64,000 nt of DNA from Bradyrhizobium sp. NP1 (GTDB lineage Bacteria > Pseudomonadota > Alphaproteobacteria > Rhizobiales > Xanthobacteraceae), in the NCBI RefSeq assembly GCF_030378205.1, contig NZ_CP127385.1, positions 3,078,001 to 3,142,000 of the forward strand, given 5' to 3'. Within the stretch, counting starts at the first letter, position 1, and every line of letters begins with the position of its first letter. The notes beneath the pieces are model-generated. The model had not been told where the DNA came from. It saw nothing but the letters and a program-made list of their open reading frames with translations, and did not search any database. The position numbers were made by a program, and so were the translations under genes. Below are positions 52,073 to 60,947 of this stretch, in pieces.

Positions 52073-52861
52073 ATGATCGTCGCTTCCAGTCTACGCAAGG
52101 TCTTCAATACAGGGACGGCATCCGAGAAGATCGCGATCGCCGGCCTCGATCTGCAGGTCGCGGCCGCGGACGTCATCGCCGTGATCGGCGGCAACGGTGC
52201 GGGCAAGAGCACGCTGCTCAACCTCCTGGGCGGTGCGCTCAGCACCGATGCCGGCCGCATCACGATCGACGGAACCGATGTGACGCGCATGTCCGAGCAT
52301 GTCCGATCCAGCCTCATTGCGCGCGTGTTCCAGGATCCCATGATCGGCACCGCGCCCTCGCTCACGGTCGGGGAGAATATGACGCTGGCCCTGATGCGGG
52401 CGAGCGGCCGCGGGCTGCGCCGCGCAGTCACGCGCAGCCGCTTCGAGGACTACCGCGCGGTGCTCGCCGGGCTTCGGCTCGGTCTCGAGGATCGGCTGGA
52501 CGCACAGGCCGGCAGCCTGTCCGGCGGGCAACGACAGGCGCTGGCGCTCGCGATGGCTACGCTGCGGCCGCCGAAACTATTGCTGCTCGACGAGCACACG
52601 GCGGCGCTCGATCCGCGAACGTCGGAGCTCGTGATGGAGGCGACCGCGGCGCTCGTGCGCCAGGGCCGCCTCACCACGCTCATGGTGACCCACAACATGC
52701 AACATGCGCTGTCGTATGCGTCCCGGATTGTGATGATGGATGCCGGCCGCATCGTTGCCGATATCGGAGAGGAGAAGGCGACCATGACGGTGGCCGATCT
52801 GGTCTCGCGCTTCCATCTCACCGACGATCGCATCGTCCTGGCGCGGGCAGGTGCAAGATGA
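52073..52861 (+). CDS. ABC ATP-binding protein, TrpZ-like
   Basis: 262 residues from the ATG at 52073; a TTG 9 bases upstream is an alternative. Walker A is GGNGAGKSTLLN, the signature is SLSGGQRQALALAMA, Walker B is LLLLDEHTAALDP, and the His loop is MVTHNMQHAL. The gene overlaps the permease start (ATGA). Confidence 0.91.
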   Translation: MIVASSLRKVFNTGTASEKIAIAGLDLQVAAADVIAVIGGNGAGKSTLLNLLGGALSTDAGRITIDGTDVTRMSEHVRSSLIARVFQDPMIGTAPSLTVGENMTLALMRASGRGLRRAVTRSRFEDYRAVLAGLRLGLEDRLDAQAGSLSGGQRQALALAMATLRPPKLLLLDEHTAALDPRTSELVMEATAALVRQGRLTTLMVTHNMQHALSYASRIVMMDAGRIVADIGEEKATMTVADLVSRFHLTDDRIVLARAGAR

Positions 52862-53748
52862 TCGGCGTCTTCCTCAATCTCGTCCCCGTCACCCTGGTGC
52901 AGAGCCTGGTCTACAGCCTCGTCGCCATCGCGATCATGATCCCGTTCCGGACGCTGTCGCTGCCGGACCTGACGGTGGAGGGCAGCTTTCCGCTGGGCGG
53001 CTGTGTCGCGGCCGCGCTGGTCACGGCGGGGCTCAATCCCTGGGCGGGGACCGTACTCGCCGTCGCGGCGGGTGTTCTGGCCGGCGCCGCGACGGCCCTG
53101 ATCCACCTGCGGCTGCGCATTCCCTCGCTGCTCGCCGGCATCCTGGTCGCGACGATGATCTGGAGCGTCGACCTGCGGGCGATGGGCATGCCGAACCGCT
53201 CGGTCGCGCCGGAGCTGTCGGTGTATGACGCGATCACGCCCGACATCCTGCTCAGCAACTGGCTGCAGGTGGCGCTGTTCGCCGGCCTCGTCAGCGTGGT
53301 GGTGCTCGCCCTGATCGGCTTCTACCGCACGGAGATGGGGCTGTCGCTGCGCTGCGTCGGCGCCAACGCGCGGCTGTCGCCTGCGCTCGGCATCTCGTCC
53401 AGCGCCTATGTGGTGCTCGGCTTCGGCCTCGCCAATGGGCTGGCGGCGCTGGGCGGCGCGCTGGTGGTGCAGCAGCAGGGCTATGCCGACGTCACCATGG
53501 GCTTCGGCATCCTGGTCAATGCGCTCGCCGCGCTGATCATCGGCGAGGCGATCGTCGGTCAGGCATCGATCGAGCGGCAGATCATCGCGCCGGTGGTCGG
53601 CTCGATCGTCTATTACCAGCTGGTCTCGCTGGGACTTGCGACCGGACTGCATCCATCGGATCTCAAGTTCCTCACCGGCGCTTTCGTTCTGATCACGCTT
53701 GGGCTGCCGCTGCTGACCGGCCGGGTCCGGCTGGCGAGCGGCACATGA
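52858..53748 (+). CDS. ABC permease, TrpY-like (BPD_transp_2 family)
   Basis: 296 residues with about eight membrane segments. Landmarks are IPFRTLSLPDLTVEGSFPLGGC, the GMGF-like MGFGILVNALAALIIGEAIVG and ITLGLPLLTG near the end. The family is the single-permease type that pairs with PF04392 binding proteins. It overlaps the racemase gene by four bases (ATGA). Confidence 0.9.
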   Translation: MIGVFLNLVPVTLVQSLVYSLVAIAIMIPFRTLSLPDLTVEGSFPLGGCVAAALVTAGLNPWAGTVLAVAAGVLAGAATALIHLRLRIPSLLAGILVATMIWSVDLRAMGMPNRSVAPELSVYDAITPDILLSNWLQVALFAGLVSVVVLALIGFYRTEMGLSLRCVGANARLSPALGISSSAYVVLGFGLANGLAALGGALVVQQQGYADVTMGFGILVNALAALIIGEAIVGQASIERQIIAPVVGSIVYYQLVSLGLATGLHPSDLKFLTGAFVLITLGLPLLTGRVRLASGT

Positions 53749-54470
53749 GCTGGACGCGGGCAACACCGGCGGTGCGGCGACAGCGCCGCCGCCTCGGCCT
53801 GATCGGCGGCATGAGCTGGCGATCGACCGCGCTCTATCATGAGCGTCTCAACCGGGCGGCCGAGCGTGCATTCGGGTCCCACGGCACCATCGTGGGACAG
53901 ATCGACAGCCTCGACTACGCGGAGCTGTTGTCGCTGGCCTCGCGCGGCGACATGGCGGCGATCGAGGCGCATCTGGTCGACGCCGCGACACGGCTGCGCC
54001 GCGCAGGCTGCGAGGTGATCGCGCTGACAGCGGTCACCGCCCACCGCTGGCACAAGGCGGTCGCCGCCGCGGTCGACGTGCCGGTTCCGCATGTGCTGGC
54101 CGCCGTCGCGAGGACGCTTCGGGCGACCGGCACCGGCGACATCGGCGTGCTCGGCACTGCGCTGACCTGCCGTTCGGACGCCGTGCGCAGCCATCTCGGC
54201 GAGGGCCGGCGGCTGCTGTTTCCGGACGACGGCGACCAGCCGCGTATCGACGACCTGATCCAGCGGATCTTGACGGTTCGCGACGCCGGCGCCGAAGGCC
54301 GCGACACGCTGGCCGCCGTCAGCCGGACGCTGCAGGGGCGCGGCGCACGCGCCATCGTGCTCGCCTGCACGGAGCTTCCGTTGCTGCTGCCGGTCCCGGC
54401 AGTCGACCTGCCGGTTATCGACGCCGTCGCGCTCCACGTCGACGATATCTTCGACCGCATCTGTGAGTGA
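53745..54470 (+). CDS. Asp/Glu racemase family protein with a Thr/Cys active-site pair
   Basis: 241 residues: RLGLIGGMSWRSTALYHERLN at the start and AIVLACTELPLLLP near 206-218, with the second catalytic Cys. The first catalytic position, normally Cys in an xCTNT or CNTAH motif, reads ALTAVTAH with Thr. A Thr/Cys pair is known for the L-Asp/Glu-specific racemase of E. coli (YgeA), so activity is still possible. In this operon it could convert a D-amino acid or D-conjugate taken up by the importer. Confidence 0.85.
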   Translation: MSWTRATPAVRRQRRRLGLIGGMSWRSTALYHERLNRAAERAFGSHGTIVGQIDSLDYAELLSLASRGDMAAIEAHLVDAATRLRRAGCEVIALTAVTAHRWHKAVAAAVDVPVPHVLAAVARTLRATGTGDIGVLGTALTCRSDAVRSHLGEGRRLLFPDDGDQPRIDDLIQRILTVRDAGAEGRDTLAAVSRTLQGRGARAIVLACTELPLLLPVPAVDLPVIDAVALHVDDIFDRICE

Positions 54471-54474
54471 AACC

Positions 54475-55323
54475 ATGGCCGACCATCCCATCGCCGAAAT
54501 CGATCACCTCCTGACCTACGTGCGCGACCTCGACGCCGCTGCGTCGCTGTTCCGCCGCATGGGATTCACGCTGTCGCCGATCAGCCGCATCGAGCCGATG
54601 GGCATTTCCAACCATCTCGTCCTGATGCAGCCGCAGACGGCCGGGTTCGCCAACTACATCGAGCTGATGGCGTCGCACGATCGGACCCGCCTGCCGCCGG
54701 CGATGGTGCGGACGCTGTCGGGCGAGCAGGGCGTCAAGTCGATGGTGCTGGGCGCCCGTGACGCCGCGGCGGCTCATGGGGTGATGACCGCCGCGGGCTT
54801 CGATGCAGGGCAGCCTGTCCATGTCCGCCGCCAGTGGGTGATCGCGCCCGGCGAATCCGTGTTTCCGGAGTTCGACGTGATCCTGCCGGTCGAGACACCG
54901 CTCGCCTTTAATGCCTGCCGCTACTACGACGTCGGGCTCTATCTGCGTCCCGCATGGCTCTCCCATGCCAACACGGCGCGGCACCTGAGCGGCGTGTTCG
55001 CTATCGCGGCCGATCCGGCCCGCTGGCGGGACGAGTTCACTAGGCTGTTCGCAGGGGGGCAGGACGGCCGCCCCAGTCCGGGGCAGGTCTGGCTGGACGT
55101 CATCTCGGCCGCAGATGCACAGAGCCGCTTCGGCGCGGGCCGCGACCTGCAGGGCGCCGAGGCGCGCTATCTCGGGTACGAGATCGCGGTTGATTCCATC
55201 GCCGCGCTGCGAGCGTGTCTTGAGCAGGGCGAGGTCCGTCACCGCGTCGACGGCGACGTCGTTTACATCGACCCGGAAATCGGCTTTGGAAACCTGATCG
55301 TTTTCCGACAGCACGGGCGCTAG
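54475..55323 (+). CDS. Glyoxalase-like (VOC superfamily, Glyoxalase_3) protein
   Basis: 282 residues from the ATG at 54475; a GTG at 54463 overlapping the racemase stop is equally possible. It starts IAEIDHLLTYVRDLDAAASLFRRMGF, a VOC module, with HLVLMQPQTAGFANYIELM and, near the end, VVYIDPEIGFGNLIVF. Enzymatic role is not evident; members include dioxygenases, lyases and resistance proteins. It is one base upstream of the IclR gene. Confidence 0.8.
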   Translation: MADHPIAEIDHLLTYVRDLDAAASLFRRMGFTLSPISRIEPMGISNHLVLMQPQTAGFANYIELMASHDRTRLPPAMVRTLSGEQGVKSMVLGARDAAAAHGVMTAAGFDAGQPVHVRRQWVIAPGESVFPEFDVILPVETPLAFNACRYYDVGLYLRPAWLSHANTARHLSGVFAIAADPARWRDEFTRLFAGGQDGRPSPGQVWLDVISAADAQSRFGAGRDLQGAEARYLGYEIAVDSIAALRACLEQGEVRHRVDGDVVYIDPEIGFGNLIVFRQHGR

Positions 55324-55324
55324 C

Positions 55325-56164
55325 ATGGCAAGAAAGACGAGGTCGACAGGGCGCGGGCAACCAGCCAGCGCACGGACGTCGGCCGCCGATCGGGTCCAGG
55401 GAATCCAGTCGGTCGAGATCGGATTGGCGGTTCTCGATGTCCTGGCGGACAGTCCGGGGCCGCTGACGCTGGGCGAGGCGGCGCGCCGCGCCGGGATGTC
55501 GTTGAGCCAGACCCGCCGCTACCTCGTCAGCCTCGTGCGCTGCGGTCTCGCCACCCAGGACGACGCGACCGGGCTCTATGATCTCGGCTCGCGCGCGCTG
55601 CGTGTCGGCCTTGCCGCGCTGGCGCGCGTCGAGGCCATCGATCTTGCGACGGCCGCACTCAAGGAACTGGTGGCCAAGACGCTGGAAGGCGGCACGCTGG
55701 CGGTGTGGGGCGACGGTGGTCCGACCGTCGTGCGCTGGTTCAGGGGGGGAGGCATCGGCGTCACATCACTGGGACTCGGTACCGTGTTTCCACTGTTTGC
55801 GTCCGCGACCGGCCATGTCTTCCTGACCTACCTGACGGAGGACAACACCCGCACGCGGCTCGAGCGCGAGCTGGGCGCCAAGTTTCTCGCATCGCCCGAA
55901 GGGCGGCGGGCGGTGGACGCGGTCAAGGCCAGGGTGCGCAAATCGGGCTTCAGCTGGCTCAAGGGCCACTTCGTCGAGAACATCCGCGGCGCAGCCGCGC
56001 CGGTGTTCGATTCCCAGGGCGAGCTCGTCGCGGTGCTGGCGATCGCAGGCCCCGACCGGCAGGCGACGGCCACGGATCCCGCCGTGCAGGCCTTGGTCGA
56101 GGCCGCCGCGCAGGTGTCGCGGCAGCTCTGCTTCTCGGGTGTTCCTCGGGTGAACCAGAAATGA
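55325..56164 (+). CDS. IclR-family transcriptional regulator
   Basis: 279 residues. The winged helix (about 28-90) contains IQSVEIGLAVLDVLADSPGPLTLGEAARRAGMSLSQTRRYLVSLVRCGLA. The GAF-like effector domain contains PTVVRWFRGGGIGVTSLGLGTVFPLFASATGHVFLTYL and ENIRGAAAPVFDSQGELVAVLAI. It ends the importer operon and probably controls both arms through the inverted repeat at 51037-51070. Its effector should be the imported compound or its acid product. Confidence 0.9.
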   Translation: MARKTRSTGRGQPASARTSAADRVQGIQSVEIGLAVLDVLADSPGPLTLGEAARRAGMSLSQTRRYLVSLVRCGLATQDDATGLYDLGSRALRVGLAALARVEAIDLATAALKELVAKTLEGGTLAVWGDGGPTVVRWFRGGGIGVTSLGLGTVFPLFASATGHVFLTYLTEDNTRTRLERELGAKFLASPEGRRAVDAVKARVRKSGFSWLKGHFVENIRGAAAPVFDSQGELVAVLAIAGPDRQATATDPAVQALVEAAAQVSRQLCFSGVPRVNQK

Positions 56165-56382
56165 TTGACGATCCAGCCATCGCTTCCCTGCTGTCGGGCG
56201 CGGCCGGGGCCGGCCTGCAGCACGCGGCCCCGCCCGCCATCGATCGCGACTGGGCGACGCAGGCGCTCGCCCTGATCGAAACCGATCAGCGGCGGTCGGC
56301 GGACGCCCATCTTCTTCATTTCGACGTGCCGGCACTGAGCGGGCTATCGATTTACCTAAAGGATGAATCGACCCATCCCTGT
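56161..56382 (+). pseudogene. Truncated PLP-dependent cysteine-synthase-family gene
   Basis: The ATG at 56161 overlaps the IclR stop (ATGA). About 74 codons read DWATQALALIETDQRRSADAHLLHF and SGLSIYLKDESTHP, the start of PLP-dependent cysteine synthase/CBS-like proteins. There the next residues should be TGSLKHRLA with the PLP lysine. Here the match stops at once (CRAMRSERN), so the PLP site and the remaining 250 or so residues are gone. The gene was probably cut by a deletion or rearrangement near 56380. Confidence 0.75.
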
Positions 56383-56681
56383 CGCGCAATGCGTTCAGAG
56401 CGGAATCGATGCGTGGCGGTATCGCACCCCGCTCCAGCACGCAGAAGCGCCGAAGATCGACAATCGCGTCGATGATTGCGTCTAACTGAACTCACTCATT
56501 CAGGCCCGGCCATTGTGCGCACCGATCTCAAGTTCATCGGTGACCTCGGTGCGCAGTCCTCGGCCAGAGGAGCTCCGCCGCCGCCGCAACAGCGCGCTTG
56601 TGCGCTCGTCTGGCGTTCCGGGCGCAAAGATCTCCAGGCGAATCCAGCAGATCGCGGCAACTCGCACCGAGAGCGACGTTT
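56383..56681. other. Gap after the truncated gene
   Basis: About 300 bases joining the broken cysteine-synthase gene to the salicylate block. No recognisable gene; probably the scar of a rearrangement. Confidence 0.4.
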
Positions 56682-57530
56682 TTATCGCGCTCGATTGCCG
56701 GGCGCGTCGTTAAGTTGGGCCGGCGGGATGATCGAGTGACGCGAGGCAAAATCTATCAGAGCGGTTCGCGTGGCACTGCCCGGCTCCAGCAATTCCCTGT
56801 GCGTGCCGAACAATGTCACGGCGACCTCGATCTCTCCTTGCCAATTGGTGATCGCAGACGAAATCGCGATCAAACCGGGAATGTAGCGACCGTCGACATG
56901 CGCGATACGCTCACGCCGGATTTTTTTTATCAGTGCCTCGACGCTACCCAAATCGGGATCCAGATCGGGCCAGCTAATCCCACTTGTAGCGGCCCGATTG
57001 ATTTCGGTTCGGAGCCGCGGCATCAGCTGTTGACGGGGTAGATAAGAGAGAAAGACACGTCCGGTCGCGGAGTCCAGCAGGGGAAATGTGCTGCCAAGGC
57101 CGATCGACGTCGTCGTCAGACTGGGGCCTCTCTCCAGTCTGACCACAGTCGGGCCACTGTGGCTCCACACCGCAAGCAGCGCGGCTTGTCCGGTCGCCTC
57201 GGCCAGTTCTTCAAGCTCTTCGGACGCTCGGACGACGAAGTCATTCCGGCTGATTGCCGCGACACCCAGCTCTGCTGCCTCGCGACCGAGGTCATACCGG
57301 CCGGACCGCTCCTTCTGCACGGCAAGGCCCGCATGAATGAAGCTCGCCAGATATCGATGCACTTTGCTTGGAGGCATCCCCGCTTCGCGCGCAATATCCG
57401 ACAGGGCCGCCGGCCCATCGAAGGATCGCAGGACCCGCAGGACCGAAAGCGCTGCGTCGAGAGCCTGGATGCCGCCCGGGGCCGTCCCACCGCTGTCTTC
57501 GCCAGTGTCTTTCGGAGGCGTACGTTTCAT
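56682..57530 (-). CDS. IclR-family transcriptional regulator of the salicylate cluster
   Basis: 282 residues. The winged helix (about 20-80) contains IQALDAALSVLRVLRSFDGPAALSDIAREAGMPPSKVHRYLASFIHAGLA. The effector domain contains GPTVVRLERGPSLTTTSIGLGSTFPLLDSATGRVFLSYLP. It overlaps the thioesterase by four bases, so the two form one leftward operon divergent from the hydroxylase genes. A salicylate or salicylyl-CoA effector is likely from context. Confidence 0.88.
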   Translation of the reverse strand: MKRTPPKDTGEDSGGTAPGGIQALDAALSVLRVLRSFDGPAALSDIAREAGMPPSKVHRYLASFIHAGLAVQKERSGRYDLGREAAELGVAAISRNDFVVRASEELEELAEATGQAALLAVWSHSGPTVVRLERGPSLTTTSIGLGSTFPLLDSATGRVFLSYLPRQQLMPRLRTEINRAATSGISWPDLDPDLGSVEALIKKIRRERIAHVDGRYIPGLIAISSAITNWQGEIEVAVTLFGTHRELLEPGSATRTALIDFASRHSIIPPAQLNDAPGNRAR

Positions 57531-57925
57531 TTCAACAGTTCCTTGAACTCGGGCGGCACGCTCGCGCCGCGGAGTTCACCCGTGCCTGTGACAGATGCCC
57601 AGGCGCGCTGTTCGAATCCGCTCGCAACCTGCATGTTCCCCACCGAAAGCTTGTAGTCGATTCGAAACCGCCGCTCCCGCCACTCGGTCACTCCCGCACT
57701 GACCACCAGTTCATCGTCGTAGCGGGCAGGACCCACAAACTGGGCGCCGACATTGACGAGCGGCGTGACGCTCTTGAAGCGGCGCCGCAGCTCGCGCTGG
57801 CTCAATCCATGTCTGCGCAGCCAGCGCTGATAGGTGCAGTCAAACCAGTAGAAGTAGTTGGGATAAAAGACGATTCCGGCTTCGTCGCAATCGCCCCACT
57901 CGATCGTAAAAGCTGTCTCAAACAT
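57527..57925 (-). CDS. 4-Hydroxybenzoyl-CoA-thioesterase-type enzyme, probable gentisyl-CoA thioesterase
   Basis: 132 residues, a hotdog thioesterase: FTIEWGDCDEAGIVFYPNYFYWFDCTYQRWLRRHG carries the WGDxDxAGIVFYPNYF motif of the 4HBT family with the catalytic Asp. In the CoA-dependent salicylate route, gentisyl-CoA must be hydrolysed before ring cleavage. This gene, divergent from the hydroxylase, fits that step. The assignment is by family plus neighbours. Confidence 0.85.
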   Translation of the reverse strand: MFETAFTIEWGDCDEAGIVFYPNYFYWFDCTYQRWLRRHGLSQRELRRRFKSVTPLVNVGAQFVGPARYDDELVVSAGVTEWRERRFRIDYKLSVGNMQVASGFEQRAWASVTGTGELRGASVPPEFKELLK

Positions 57926-57949
57926 CCGAAACCCTCGCGCCGAACAATG

Positions 57950-57971
57950 CCGGGCCGAAGCTTAGGCCCGG
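57950..57971. promoter_or_regulatory. Inverted repeat in the leader of the thioesterase gene
   Basis: CCGGGCC (57950-57956) and GGCCCGG (57965-57971) are perfect 7-bp arms with an 8-base loop, 25-46 bases upstream of the thioesterase start. It could be an mRNA leader hairpin or an operator. Confidence 0.35.
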
Positions 57972-58005
57972 TCTTGAGATTTCATATAGAAAAAGTAATT
58001 CCTCC

Positions 58006-58054
58006 TTGCGTAAAAATGTGTTGCATATCAGGAAATAGATTGCATGATGCGTAA
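58006..58054. promoter_or_regulatory. Repeat-rich divergent promoter of the salicylate cluster
   Basis: TGCGTAA occurs twice (58007-58013 and 58048-58054), and TTGCAT twice (58021-58026 and 58040-58045). All lie in an AT-rich stretch 39-87 bases upstream of the hydroxylase. TTGCATAT is also the outer part of the palindrome at 51037, which suggests similar IclR-type sites. Confidence 0.45.
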
Positions 58055-58092
58055 TTGGACCAGTAAGCAAAAGCAAACAGGCAAGGAAGGTC

Positions 58093-59247
58093 ATGCGGCT
58101 CGGTCGCATCGCTGTGTTGGGGGGAGGCCCTGCGGGGCTGTACTTCGCCTACCTATGGAAACGCCGGCATCCCCAGGATCAGGTCGATGTCTTCGAGCAG
58201 AATCCCGAGGGCGCCACGTGGGGATTCGGAGTCGTTTTCTCCGACAAGGCGCTCGACTTCCTTCGCGCCGATGATCCTGAGACGGCGGAAGCCGTCTCGG
58301 CTCGCATGGAGACATGGCGTGACATCACACTCGTTCACCGCGGTGAACGCGTCGTGCTCGATGGCGTCGGATTCTCCGCGGTCGGACGGCTCGATTTCAT
58401 CACGCAATTGACCGAGCGCGCGCGATCCGCCGGTGCGGATCTCCGGTTCGGCACCGCCGTGCGCTCCGTCGATGAACTCGCGGGATACGATCTGATCGTC
58501 GCCTCCGATGGCGTGAACTCGCTGGTCCGAAGGACCTACGAAGGCGACTTCAAGACCTCCCTCTCATATGACGACAACAAGTTCGCCTGGTACGGCACCA
58601 CCAAGCGCTTCGAGACGCTGACCCAGACCTTCGTCGAAACGGAGTTCGGCAGCTTCAACGCCCATCACTACCGATACTCGCCCACCATGAGCACGTTCAT
58701 CGTCGAGTGCGATCGCGCAACGTGGCTGCGCGCCGGCTTTGCCGAAAAAACGGAAGAAGAGAGCAGGGCCGTTTGCGAGAAGGTGTTCGCCGACACCCTC
58801 AAAGGGCATCCTCTGGTCAACAACAAGTCGATCTGGCGGAATTTCCCGTGGCTGTGGAATGACCGCTGGTCGCACCGAAACATGGTGCTCGTCGGAGACG
58901 CGCTTCACACTGCGCATTTCTCGATCGGATCAGGCACGCGCCTGGCAATCGAGGACGTCATCGCCCTCGTCAATGCCCTGGGCAGTGAACCGCACGATCT
59001 CCGCCGTGCACTGGAAGCTTATGAGACCGCACGACGCCCGGCGGTGGAGAAGCTGGTCAAGGCCGCAAAGACGAGTGCGTCCTGGTACGAACGCTTTGCA
59101 GAGCACATGAAGCTGGCACCGCTGGATTTCGGCTACAGCTACATCACTCGCTCCGGCCGGATCGACGACAGTCAGCTCCACGCGATGTCGCCACGCTTCA
59201 TGGCGCGCTACGACGCGAATTCATCAGCCCCCAACAAATCGCGATAA
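58093..59247 (+). CDS. Salicylyl-CoA 5-hydroxylase-like FAD monooxygenase
   Basis: 384 residues, a single-domain flavoprotein: IAVLGGGPAGLYFAYLWKRRHP (5-26), FGVVFSDKALDFL, DLIVASDGVNSLVRRTYEGDF and VLVGDALHTAHFSIGSGTRLAIEDVI. This arrangement, with GDALHTAHFSIGSGT, marks the salicylyl-CoA 5-hydroxylase / 2-aminobenzoyl-CoA monooxygenase branch. These enzymes hydroxylate a CoA-bound ring with NADH and O2. The bifunctional relatives carry a second half that is absent here. The following CoA ligase, gentisate dioxygenase and hydrolase support salicylyl-CoA as substrate. Confidence 0.87.
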   Translation: MRLGRIAVLGGGPAGLYFAYLWKRRHPQDQVDVFEQNPEGATWGFGVVFSDKALDFLRADDPETAEAVSARMETWRDITLVHRGERVVLDGVGFSAVGRLDFITQLTERARSAGADLRFGTAVRSVDELAGYDLIVASDGVNSLVRRTYEGDFKTSLSYDDNKFAWYGTTKRFETLTQTFVETEFGSFNAHHYRYSPTMSTFIVECDRATWLRAGFAEKTEEESRAVCEKVFADTLKGHPLVNNKSIWRNFPWLWNDRWSHRNMVLVGDALHTAHFSIGSGTRLAIEDVIALVNALGSEPHDLRRALEAYETARRPAVEKLVKAAKTSASWYERFAEHMKLAPLDFGYSYITRSGRIDDSQLHAMSPRFMARYDANSSAPNKSR

Positions 59248-59261
59248 TGAGGAACGCTCCC

Positions 59262-60902
59262 ATGACGGACGGAATCGGCCATGCGATCGTGGACCATGTG
59301 CCAGACGACGCTCCCGGTGCGCAGGAGATCGGCTTCGAGATTCCCGAGCGCTACAACGCCAGTGAAATCCTGTTTGGCAATCTGCAGGCGGGCCGCGCCG
59401 ACAAGGTCGCCATCTACACCGCGGCAGGCAACACCAGCTACGGTGAACTGTGCGTCAAGGCCGCCAAAGCCGGCAACGCGCTCAGGTCGCTCGGACTTGC
59501 CGCGGGTGACCGCGTGCTTCTCCTGCTGAACGACACGGCGTCCTATCCGGCGGTATTTTTCGGGGCAATCCGCGCCGGCTTCGTGCCGATGCTGATCAAC
59601 ACGCTTTCGCCGAAGGACCTCATCGGCTTCTACTTGCAGGACTCGGCCGCGCCGGTCGCCGTCGTCGACGCCGAGTATGCTTTCCTGTTCGACCAGGAGA
59701 CGATCGCGGGGACGCGGCTTCGGGCACTGATCGTCCTCAACGGTGACGCTGCGTGCGAACTCTCCTCGATCAATCTGCTGAATGGCGACCAATGGTTCGC
59801 CCAGTTTCCTTCGGAGCTGGAAGCGGCGCCCACAAGTCGCGACGACATGGCTTTCTGGATGTACAGCTCAGGCAGCACCGGCCGGCCGAAGGGCATCGTG
59901 CACCTGCAGCACGACATGGCCTATACGGCGGAGAGTTTTGGCCGTCACATCCTGGCGATCGAAGAGAACGATATCTGTTTCTCGGTGCCGAAGGTCTTCT
60001 TCGCCTACGGCTTCGGCAATTCGATCACGTTCCCGTTCTCCGTCGGTGCCAGCACGGTCCTGCTCGCCGGTCGGCCCGAGCCGAATGCGGTTCTCGATAT
60101 GATCGAGCGATTCAAGCCGACGCTCTTTTTTGGGCTGCCGACCCTCTACACCGCGCTGCTTCATCACCCGCGCATCGAGTCTGCCGACCTCTCGAGCGTG
60201 CGCCTTTGCCTGTCGGCCGCCGAGGTGCTGTCTCAGGACATTTTCAACGACTGGAGGCGACGCTTCGGACACGAGATCCTGGAAGGGCTCGGATCAACCG
60301 AGGTCCTGCACATCTATCTTTCGAATACGCGCGGCCAGAGAAAAATCGGAACGGCCGGCAAGCGTGTGCCTGGATACGAGATCCGATTGACCACGCCGGA
60401 AGGCGAGCCGGTCGGGCGAGGCGAGGAGGGCGTCATGTGGGTCCGCGGCCATTCCAGTGCGCCTTGCTACTGGAATCGACCGGACAAGACCGAACAGACC
60501 ATGCGCGACAGCGGCTGGATCTGGACCGGCGACAGGCTTGTCGAAGACGCTGACGGATTCTTCACCTTTGTCGGTCGCGTCGATGATCTCATCAAGGTGA
60601 GCGGTCAATGGATCTATCCCCTCGAGATCGAGCTCTGCCTGTCCGAACATCCTGCGGTTCGGGAGTGCGCCGTCCTCGGAATGGAGCTTCCCGACCGTCG
60701 CATGACGACGAAAGCATTTGTGATCCTTCGCGACGGTTACTGGGCGAGCGAACTGCTGACGCGGGAACTGCAGGATCACGTCAAGTCGAAGCTGCTTCCC
60801 TACAAATATCCGCGCCTGATCGAATACTGGTCCGATTTGCCGAAGACCGGAACGGGCAAGATCGATCGGCAGAAGCTGCGTAGCGCGCCAATGGGCGCCT
60901 GA
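59262..60902 (+). CDS. Benzoate-CoA-ligase-family enzyme, probable salicylate-CoA ligase
   Basis: 546 residues from the ATG at 59262 behind GAGGAA; an ATG at 59247 overlaps the previous stop but has no site. Motifs are WMYSSGSTGRPKGIVHLQHDM, FFAYGFGNSITFPFSVGA, GLGSTEVLHIYLSN, TGDRLVEDADGFFTFVGRVDDLIKVSGQW and TGTGKIDRQKLR with the catalytic Lys. It is a benzoate/2-aminobenzoate-type ligase by length and motifs. In this operon it should form salicylyl-CoA, the substrate of the gene before it. Confidence 0.88.
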   Translation: MTDGIGHAIVDHVPDDAPGAQEIGFEIPERYNASEILFGNLQAGRADKVAIYTAAGNTSYGELCVKAAKAGNALRSLGLAAGDRVLLLLNDTASYPAVFFGAIRAGFVPMLINTLSPKDLIGFYLQDSAAPVAVVDAEYAFLFDQETIAGTRLRALIVLNGDAACELSSINLLNGDQWFAQFPSELEAAPTSRDDMAFWMYSSGSTGRPKGIVHLQHDMAYTAESFGRHILAIEENDICFSVPKVFFAYGFGNSITFPFSVGASTVLLAGRPEPNAVLDMIERFKPTLFFGLPTLYTALLHHPRIESADLSSVRLCLSAAEVLSQDIFNDWRRRFGHEILEGLGSTEVLHIYLSNTRGQRKIGTAGKRVPGYEIRLTTPEGEPVGRGEEGVMWVRGHSSAPCYWNRPDKTEQTMRDSGWIWTGDRLVEDADGFFTFVGRVDDLIKVSGQWIYPLEIELCLSEHPAVRECAVLGMELPDRRMTTKAFVILRDGYWASELLTRELQDHVKSKLLPYKYPRLIEYWSDLPKTGTGKIDRQKLRSAPMGA

Positions 60903-60947
60903 ACAAGCGGCTAGTCGTTCTCGTCCTCAAGCACAGCGAGACAAACG

